From JAYEJW01 sp034716535 (GTDB lineage Bacteria; Pseudomonadota; Gammaproteobacteria; Chromatiales; Chromatiaceae), in NCBI GenBank assembly GCA_034716535.1, contig JAYEJW010000308.1, forward strand, positions 1-11,045: a DNA stretch of 11,045 nucleotides, written 5' to 3'. How positions within the stretch are numbered: position 1 is the first letter of the stretch; the number at the start of each line of letters is the position of its first letter. Shown one piece after another: positions 6,434 through 11,045 of this stretch. The notes beneath the pieces are model-generated. The model did no database searches. It worked only from the letters and a program-made list of their open reading frames with translations, and was not told the DNA's origin. Made by a program: the position numbers and the translations under genes.

Positions 6434-7836
6434 CGCTGCTCCTCCTTCATACTTCCGCGCATGTAGCAGGCCGCTTCCGGCAGCTCGTCATACCGCCCGG
6501 CGAGGAATGCCTCGCAGTCGGAGAGCGTGTCCGCGAGCGGGACAGAAATCCCGGGCAGACCGGTATGGGCGGCGGTCACATGGAACGGCTGCGTGAGGTA
6601 CTGCTGCAGCCTGCGGGCCCGGTGCACCATGCGCCGGTCCTGCTCGGAGAGCTCCTCCACGCCCAGCATGGCAATGATGTCCTCCAGCTCACGATAACGT
6701 GCCAGGTGCTCGCGCACCGACTCGGCAATCCGGTAGTGGCGCTCACCCAACGTGTAGCGGTCCATGAGCTTGCTGCCGGAGCGCAAAGGGTCCAGGGCCG
6801 GGTAGATGCCCTTGCCCGCCTGTTCCCGAGAGAGGATCACTGTGGTGTCCAGGTGGCTGAGGATGGCGCTCACCGCCGGGTCGGTCATGTCGTCGGCGGG
6901 CACGTACACCGCCTGGACGGCGGTGATGGCGCCCCGTCGGGTGGAGACGATGCGCTCCTGCATCTCCGCGACTTCCGAGGTCAGGGTCGGCTGGTAGCCG
7001 ACGGTGGCCGACATGCGCCCGAGCAGGCTGGAGACCTCGCTGCCGGCCTGGACGAAGCGGAAGATATTGTCCATGACGAACAGCACCTCCTTCGAGGTCG
7101 CATCGCGCAGGTACTCCGCGTAGGTCAGGGCGGACAGGCCCACCCGGAAGCGTACCCCCGGCGACTCGTCCATCTGGCCGAAGACCATGAGGGTTTGGGG
7201 AAGCACCCCAGTCCGGCGGACTTCGTGCCACAACTCATGGCCCTCGCGGATGCGCTCGCCCACGCCGGCGAACACGGAGATCCCGGCGTGCAGGGCCGCG
7301 ATGGCGTGCATGAACTCCATGATCAGCACGGTCTTGCCCACACCCGCCCCGCCGAACAGCCCGGTCTTGCCGCCGCGCGCGAACGGGCACAGCAGGTCGA
7401 CGGCCTTGATGCCGGTCTCGAGCACTTCGCTGACCCCGACCGCCTCGCTTAGCGCGACCGGATGTCGGTGAATGTTGCTGTATTCCGCGGTCTGAAGGCG
7501 GGCGCCGCCGTCCAACGGCTCGCCGAATCCGTTCAGCAGCCGGCCCAGACAGGCCTCGGAAACCGGGACGTGCAGCGGGGCGAGGGTGTCGTACACGGGC
7601 TGCCCCCGCCGCAGTCCTCTGCTGTAGCGCAGGGTGATGGCCCGTATGTGGCGCTCGTCGAGGTGCTGATGGACCTCGAACAGGTAGGTCTCGCCGTTGA
7701 CCTCGGTCCGCAGCGCCCGGCGGAGGGGCGGCAACCGCCGGCAGGCGATGACGGCCACCGGACCGTGCACCTCGGTGATTTCCCCGATAGGCACAGGTGC
7801 CGAGTCACCGGCTGGGTCTGTCTGCACTCCTGTCAT
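6430..7836 (-). CDS. atpD: N-type ATPase beta subunit (catalytic)
   Basis: Catalytic subunit of F1, hydrolysing or making ATP. From the ATG at 7836 it is 468 aa, normal for the family; AGGTGG lies just upstream (7845-7840). A further in-frame ATG at 7932 would add 32 residues with no family likeness and was rejected. Visible motifs are an intact P-loop GGAGVGKT (162-169), the catalytic glutamate in GVGERIREG (E194), Walker B in VLFVMDNIFRF (D256), the SALTYAEYLRD region, and ELSEQD as the DELSEED-like loop near the C terminus. It is the first gene of the operon, as in other N-type operons, and its leader is covered by the long inverted repeat at 7840-8012. Confidence 0.96.
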   Translation of the reverse strand: MTGVQTDPAGDSAPVPIGEITEVHGPVAVIACRRLPPLRRALRTEVNGETYLFEVHQHLDERHIRAITLRYSRGLRRGQPVYDTLAPLHVPVSEACLGRLLNGFGEPLDGGARLQTAEYSNIHRHPVALSEAVGVSEVLETGIKAVDLLCPFARGGKTGLFGGAGVGKTVLIMEFMHAIAALHAGISVFAGVGERIREGHELWHEVRRTGVLPQTLMVFGQMDESPGVRFRVGLSALTYAEYLRDATSKEVLFVMDNIFRFVQAGSEVSSLLGRMSATVGYQPTLTSEVAEMQERIVSTRRGAITAVQAVYVPADDMTDPAVSAILSHLDTTVILSREQAGKGIYPALDPLRSGSKLMDRYTLGERHYRIAESVREHLARYRELEDIIAMLGVEELSEQDRRMVHRARRLQQYLTQPFHVTAAHTGLPGISVPLADTLSDCEAFLAGRYDELPEAACYMRGSMKEEQR

Positions 7837-7839
7837 CTT

Positions 7840-8012
7840 CCACCTAAGGCGATTTCTGTCAAAGAACATACCTGCTTGCTTGTCTTTTCGTCCGTCTTCT
7901 GCGTTGCGCCACCAGTTACATAGCCCTGCCATGCGCCTGGTGTCACGCCTTGAATACGAACGAGAATCCTACGCAATCCGGTATGTTCTTTTCCGCCAAT
8001 CGCCTAAGGGCG
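7840..8012. repeat. Long imperfect inverted repeat in the atpD leader
   Basis: The whole segment folds on itself around a centre near 7926. The outer arms 7840-7871 and 7981-8012 match at 25 of 32 positions. They contain a perfect 12-base block AAAGAACATACC at 7861-7872 whose complement GGTATGTTCTTT is at 7980-7991. Matches continue inward (TTGC, TCGT.CGT) to CACCAG/CTGGTG near the centre. The outer left arm includes the atpD Shine-Dalgarno AGGTGG, which would pair in part with CGCCCT at the other end. The element could be an aged MITE or a regulatory leader hairpin. Confidence 0.65.
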
Positions 8013-8228
8013 CTGCCGGGATCGGCTCGGGATCGCCGAAGACGCGTTTCATCTGGATTCCCTCGCACCCCTTAGCTTCTTTGAGCTTAACTTTGAATGT
8101 CTCGAACGTATTGATCTGCATCAGGGGAGGTTGAGACGGCTCTCTGGGCAGTGGGGACCGCGGGAACCGGCGCGCGGAGGGCTGCAGCACTGCCGCTGAC
8201 GGCGGCGGACCGCAACCCCAGGTTCCCT
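8013..8228. other. Intergenic spacer between divergent genes
   Basis: This holds the upstream regions of both the ATPase operon (leftwards) and the DsrE-like gene (rightwards). No convincing -35/-10 pair was found on either strand. A distant 7-bp inverted repeat, GGCAGTG near 8148 and CACTGCC near 8201, is visible but may be chance. A minus-strand reading frame (7969-8190) shows no family likeness and no ribosome binding site, so it is not called. Confidence 0.4.
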
Positions 8229-8267
8229 TCCTGACGCTAGACTTAAAAGTGGAAGTAGTCGTCAGGA
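8229..8267. promoter_or_regulatory. Inverted repeat in the dsrE-like gene leader
   Basis: TCCTGACG at 8229-8236 and CGTCAGGA at 8260-8267 are a perfect 8-bp inverted repeat with a 23-nt spacer. The spacer holds a smaller palindrome, ACTTAAAAGT. It ends 14 nt before the AGGAGG ribosome binding site (8281-8286). It could be a protein operator or an mRNA leader hairpin; there is no T-run on either side to make it a terminator. Confidence 0.5.
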
Positions 8268-8291
8268 GCCGTTAATCCCAAGGAGGAAAAA

Positions 8292-8729
8292 ATGAGATCA
8301 ATCAGAATCGACTTGCCGGCATTCGCAATGGGTCTGGCACTCGTAATGTTGCCTTTGCAAGCCGGGTTTGCAGGTGACCTGCACAAGCTGGCCATCCATG
8401 TGGACCGCGATGATGCGGTCACTCAAAGGCTCGCCGTCAACAACGCGACCAAGGCCTGGGAGCTGCTGCAGCCCGATGTCGCGATCGAGGTCGTCACCTA
8501 TGGGCCTGGAATCGCCCTCGTGACCGAGGGGGGCAAACAGGAGCAGGCCGTCATCGACCTGATGCAGAACAAGGGGGTCAAGTTCCATCTCTGCGAGGTC
8601 ACCGTCCGAAAGAAGACGAAAAAGCTTGGAAAGAAACCGGATCTGATCGATGGCGTAAACATCGTGCCTTCCGGGACGGTCAAGCTGATGGAGCTGCAGG
8701 AGGACGGTTTTTCCTACCTGAAGCCGTAA
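8292..8729 (+). CDS. Exported DsrE-family protein
   Basis: A 145-aa protein of the DsrE/DsrF-like fold. The ATG is preceded by a strong AGGAGG at 8281-8286. Residues 1-27 form a Sec-type signal peptide: basic start, hydrophobic core AFAMGLALVML, likely cleavage near GFA-GD. The mature domain shows the family layout: an LHKLAIHVDRDD first strand, VAIEVVTYGPGIALV, then VKFHLCEVTV with a single cysteine (C101) at the usual position. The C-terminal VPSGTVKLMELQEDGFSYLKP matches the family ending. Cytoplasmic DsrE relays sulfur; periplasmic relatives of this short type are of unknown function and common in sulfur-metabolising proteobacteria. It appears monocistronic. The fold assignment is good; any sulfur-handling role is inferred. 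Confidence 0.85.
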   Translation: MRSIRIDLPAFAMGLALVMLPLQAGFAGDLHKLAIHVDRDDAVTQRLAVNNATKAWELLQPDVAIEVVTYGPGIALVTEGGKQEQAVIDLMQNKGVKFHLCEVTVRKKTKKLGKKPDLIDGVNIVPSGTVKLMELQEDGFSYLKP

Positions 8730-8734
8730 CGACC

Positions 8735-8747
8735 GGGGGCGGCCCCC
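8735..8747 (+). terminator. Possible weak stem-loop after the dsrE-like gene
   Basis: GGGGG-CGG-CCCCC forms a 5-bp stem 5 nt after the stop codon, and GGGGCGG can alternatively pair with CCGCCCC at 8759-8765. There is no T-run, so rho-independent termination is doubtful. The rest of 8748-8928 holds no gene I can support. Confidence 0.3.
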
Positions 8748-8928
8748 AAGAAGCGGTCCGCCCCACGCGCCCGCCATCGAGTGGACGGCCGCCGAGCCCC
8801 GTCCCGAGCTCGGCACAGCTCTCAGTCCGACAAGCCGCGGATGGCTAAGACCCCTGGCCCGCACCAAGAGAAACCGCTTAGGGATTCTGCCCGGACCGGA
8901 TCTGGACTCCATGATTCGGATGCCAGTC

Positions 8929-8953
8929 TATAATTGAACTAACGAACGTTAGT
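8929..8953 (+). promoter_or_regulatory. Promoter -10 and palindromic operator of the efflux operon
   Basis: TATAAT at 8929-8934 is a perfect -10 box; the -35 is weak (TGGACT-like around 8903-8908, spacing too long). Immediately downstream, ACTAAC-GAAC-GTTAGT (8938-8953) is a palindrome with perfect 6-bp arms over the expected transcription start. This is a typical position and shape for a TetR-family operator, so the adjacent regulator probably represses its own operon. Confidence 0.68.
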
Positions 8954-8978
8954 ACGCACTCCTGTGGATAGGGACGAA

Positions 8979-9572
8979 GTGAACAAAGGCCCAGATACCA
9001 GAACCCGCATCCTCGATGTTGCGGTTCCGCTGTTTGCCGCCGCTGGCTACGAAGGCGCGTCCATGCGCGCCATCGCCAGGGCAGTCGGAATTCAGGCGGC
9101 CTCCCTCTACAACCACTTTCCGGACAAGCAGAGCCTGTATCTCGGCGCCATGGCGCACGCCTTCGCCGACAAGGCAAGGGGAATCAGCGAAGCGGCGCGT
9201 GCACGCGGTACACCACAAGAGCGGCTCGAGCGCTTCATAGAACGGTTCACGCAGCTGATGGCCGAGGACCCGGACTTCCGCATGTTGCTGCAGCGCGAGC
9301 TCCTCGATGGGGATGAGACCCGCCTACAGCTCGTGGCCGAGCAGGTCTTCCGGGAGCCCTTCGAGGCAGTATCGGAGCTGGCCCAAGCGCTGGACCCCAG
9401 CTGCGATCCTCACATGCTCGCAATCTCCATGGCCGGTCTCGTGCTGTTCCATTTCGAGACGGCGCCGGTTCGGCGGTTTCTCCCAGGCGTACGGGACGAG
9501 CATGACAGTCCGAACGTCATTGCGCGGCATGTCAAACGGCTGCTGTTGCGGATGCTCGGGACATCGCCATGA
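8979..9572 (+). CDS. TetR/AcrR-family transcriptional regulator
   Basis: One-component ligand-responsive repressor, 197 aa from the GTG at 8979. This start is favoured over a GTG at 8964 because AGGGA lies 4-5 nt upstream of it. The N-terminal DNA-binding domain is clear: TRTRILDVAVPLFAAAGYEG, then the helix-turn-helix SMRAIARAVGIQAASLYNHF followed by PDKQSLYLG. The C-terminal half is a helical ligand domain with EDPDFRMLLQRELLDGDE and ends in RHVKRLLLRMLG. Its stop overlaps the adaptor ATG (ATGA), so it is the first gene of the efflux operon. A palindromic operator lies between its promoter and start. The inducer cannot be read from the sequence. Confidence 0.92.
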   Translation: MNKGPDTRTRILDVAVPLFAAAGYEGASMRAIARAVGIQAASLYNHFPDKQSLYLGAMAHAFADKARGISEAARARGTPQERLERFIERFTQLMAEDPDFRMLLQRELLDGDETRLQLVAEQVFREPFEAVSELAQALDPSCDPHMLAISMAGLVLFHFETAPVRRFLPGVRDEHDSPNVIARHVKRLLLRMLGTSP

Positions 9573-10663
9573 AGGCTTCCTGCGCAGTCCTTGTGCTCGC
9601 GGTTGCCGCTGCCGGCGGGCTCTGGGTGACCATGCAGCAGGTCGGCGCTCCGCCAGGGCCGGAACAACCGTCGTCTGCCGCTCCCTCCCCGAGAGAAGTC
9701 GCCGTGGCCGAGGTCGCAACGGTCCTCTTTCCAACCGTCCTCATCCGTCCCGGAGAGGTGGTCGCAGCCAGACGCTTTCGGATCTCGCCACGCTCCTCCG
9801 GACGCCTGATAAGGCTGTCGGTGCGGCCCGGCGACCGCGTAGCCGCCGGCACCGAGATGGCCCTGCTTTCGGCGCCGGAGCTCGAGCAGGCTCTACGGCA
9901 GGCGCGCGCCGAGCTCGATTCCGCCCAAGCGGAGCTGATCGACGCGAAGGCCGATGTGGAGCGATTGACGACTCTCGCCAAGACCAAGGCGATCTCCGAA
10001 GACGCCCTGCGGGATACCCAGGTACGGCGGGATCGAGCGCAGGCCTCGGTTGATGCGGGGGAAGCGGCGGTTTCGGCCCGATCGGAAGATCTCGCCGAGC
10101 TGACGGTGCGCGCTCCCGAAGACCTCATCGTTCTGCAACGCTTGCGCGAGCCCGGTGATCTCGCAGGTCCGGCGCTCCCGGTCCTGGAGGCCGAATCGGC
10201 GCGCGAGACCCGATTCGAGACCTGGATACCCCTGCGCGATACCGCGACCTTGCACCGAGGCATGCCGATCGAGATCCGGTTTCAGGGGCGCGACAAACCG
10301 GTGTTGGGCCAACTAAGCCAGATTGTCTCTGCAGCCGATCCCATCACCCGAACCTGCAAGATCGAGATCGCCCTCCCCTCCGATGCCGCATTGATCTCCG
10401 GCGAGTACGGCGACGCCCATATCCTCGTGGGGCAATCTCCCATATCCGCGATACCCTCCTCGGCGCTCAGAATGCAGGCCGGGGTAACCGGGGCCTTCGT
10501 CCTCGGGCAAGAGAGAAAGGCGCGGTATCGGACGGTGCGCACGGGGCGGCGCTTCGAATCCCAGGTCGAGATCCTGGCCGGGCTGGTACCCGGTGAGCGG
10601 GTGATTGTCGATCCGCCCGCCGGGCTGGCCGACGGCTCCCGGGTCGAGGTGCGGGGACCGTGA
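9569..10663 (+). CDS. RND efflux periplasmic adaptor (membrane fusion protein)
   Basis: Adaptor that links an inner-membrane RND pump to an outer-membrane channel, 364 aa. A hydrophobic N-terminal segment (about 5-20) anchors or exports it; there is no clear lipobox despite Cys5. In order: first barrel-sandwich half (ISPRSSGRLIRLSVRPGDRVAAG, 72-94), a helical hairpin of moderate length (about 102-176), second lipoyl half (LTVRAPEDLIVLQRLREPGDL, 178-198), a beta-barrel (about 215-290, with DPITRTCKIEIALP) and the membrane-proximal end (PSSALRMQAGVTGAFVL, GLVPGERVIV). The ATG overlaps the tetR stop and its own stop overlaps the permease GTG, so all three are translationally coupled. Substrate is unknown; multidrug or metal export are both possible for this family. 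Confidence 0.93.
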   Translation: MKASCAVLVLAVAAAGGLWVTMQQVGAPPGPEQPSSAAPSPREVAVAEVATVLFPTVLIRPGEVVAARRFRISPRSSGRLIRLSVRPGDRVAAGTEMALLSAPELEQALRQARAELDSAQAELIDAKADVERLTTLAKTKAISEDALRDTQVRRDRAQASVDAGEAAVSARSEDLAELTVRAPEDLIVLQRLREPGDLAGPALPVLEAESARETRFETWIPLRDTATLHRGMPIEIRFQGRDKPVLGQLSQIVSAADPITRTCKIEIALPSDAALISGEYGDAHILVGQSPISAIPSSALRMQAGVTGAFVLGQERKARYRTVRTGRRFESQVEILAGLVPGERVIVDPPAGLADGSRVEVRGP

Positions 10664-11045
10664 CGCCGGCGGGTCTCAATCTTCCCGGCCGTCTGGCCCG
10701 GACCTTCGTCGAGTCGCGCCTTACCTTGCCGCTGATCCTCGCCACCCTGCTCTTCGGTCTGGTCGGTCTCACCTTCACCCCGAGGGAAGAAAACCCCCAG
10801 ATCGTCGTGCCCGCCGTAGAGGTCAGGGTTTCCTTGCCGGGGGCGGACCCCGAAGAGGTGGAGCACGTCCTGCTCACGCCCCTGGAGGCGACGCTGGGCG
10901 CCATTTCCGGGGTCAAGCACAGCTACGGCACGGCGCTGCCGGCGGGCAGCTCGAACCGGCGCAGACGCTCGGTGACGGATACCAGAGCCTCCTTCTCGTC
11001 CTCACCGACTTCGAACTCGATGAGGACCCTGGCCGCGCCCGGCAG
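10660..11045 (+). CDS. RND efflux permease, N-terminal part, interrupted and cut by window end
   Basis: Start of an inner-membrane RND pump (normally about 1,000 aa). The GTG at 10660 overlaps the adaptor stop (GTGA). The first ~93 residues are unmistakable. The first membrane helix is LTLPLILATLLFGLVGLTF, followed by the TPREENPQIVVPAVEVRVSLPG signature. Next come PEEVEHVLLTPLEATLGAISGVKHSYGTALP. After about 10940 this frame stays open but the residues (AGSSNRRRRSVTDTRASF) no longer resemble the family. The expected continuation is found on the minus strand of 10941-11045, so the final segment is inverted. The protein as read is therefore chimeric at its end. The family call rests only on the first part. 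Confidence 0.88.
   Translation, partial: MTPAGLNLPGRLARTFVESRLTLPLILATLLFGLVGLTFTPREENPQIVVPAVEVRVSLPGADPEEVEHVLLTPLEATLGAISGVKHSYGTALPAGSSNRRRRSVTDTRASFSSSPTSNSMRTLAAPG
10936..11045 (-). other. Inverted segment of the RND permease gene
   Basis: Read on the minus strand from 11045, the frame gives LPGAARVLIEFEVGEDEKEA followed by LVSVTERLRRFELPAG. This matches the RND segment that should follow GVKHSYGTALP (family pattern PG.A.V...F.VGED.E.SLVKLY..L, then a DRLPAGA-like turn). The segment is bounded by CTGCCGG at 10936-10942 and CCGGCAG at 11039-11045, a 7-bp inverted repeat. A palindrome GCTGCC-GGCG-GGCAGC (10935-10950) marks the left join. Either a real micro-inversion or a fold-back at an assembly end. 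Confidence 0.75.

Noticed and set aside
7837..7932. Upstream ATG start for the beta subunit
   Set aside because: The extra 32 residues do not resemble any beta subunit, and a good ribosome binding site precedes the ATG at 7836.
5727..8011. A short motif close to TCGCCTTAGGTG at 5727, 5927, 7842 and 8000
   Set aside because: Near matches of 12 bases are expected by chance in 11 kb on both strands, and the motif is itself nearly palindromic. Only the longer inverted repeat at 7840-8012 goes beyond chance.
7969..8190. 73-codon minus-strand reading frame upstream of atpD
   Set aside because: No ribosome binding site, no recognisable family, and it runs into the long inverted repeat; more likely leader or spacer.
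1..11045. CRISPR array, tRNA or rRNA
   Set aside because: No regularly spaced repeats, tRNA cloverleaf with a CCA-type end, or rRNA-like sequence was seen on either strand.

Overview
The window is GC-rich proteobacterial DNA. Gene content (a laterally mobile N-type ATPase operon, an integron integrase, an exported DsrE-like protein, an RND efflux operon) and short palindromic intergenic repeats fit a gammaproteobacterium, perhaps a sulfur-oxidising or Chromatiales-like lineage. That placement is inference from gene style only; no rRNA or tRNA is present.

Layout. 1-101: AT-richer leader with no recognised gene. 102-1166 (+): integron-type tyrosine recombinase. 1220-7836 (-): a convergent nine-gene N-type F1Fo-ATPase operon, read right to left as beta, epsilon, AtpQ-like, a, c, b(+delta-like tail), alpha, gamma, i.e. 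atpD-C-Q-B-E-F-A-G. This is the characteristic N-ATPase order, but no atpR gene lies between atpQ and atpB. About 350 bp of palindromic, REP/MITE-like sequence separates atpC from atpQ, a UUCG hairpin follows atpE, and a long imperfect inverted repeat (7840-8012) covers the atpD leader and its ribosome binding site. 8292-8729 (+): exported DsrE-family protein. 8979-11045 (+): tightly overlapping tetR - adaptor (MFP) - RND permease operon with a palindromic operator over its promoter.

How the parts work together. The ATPase genes should form a complete rotary enzyme (F1: alpha, beta, gamma, epsilon; Fo: a, b, c), without a separate delta gene because the b subunit carries a delta-like tail. 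Two unusual residues stand out: the alpha P-loop lysine is arginine, and the c-ring lacks the usual polar ligand in helix 1, which argues against classical Na+ coordination. The efflux operon is a repressor-controlled adaptor/pump pair.

The most striking structural observation is at the right edge. The RND permease reads normally to about 10940, but from there to 11045 the permease sequence continues on the opposite strand, so this terminal ~100 bp is inverted, bounded by a 7-bp inverted repeat. It is either a small in-gene inversion or a fold-back assembly artefact.
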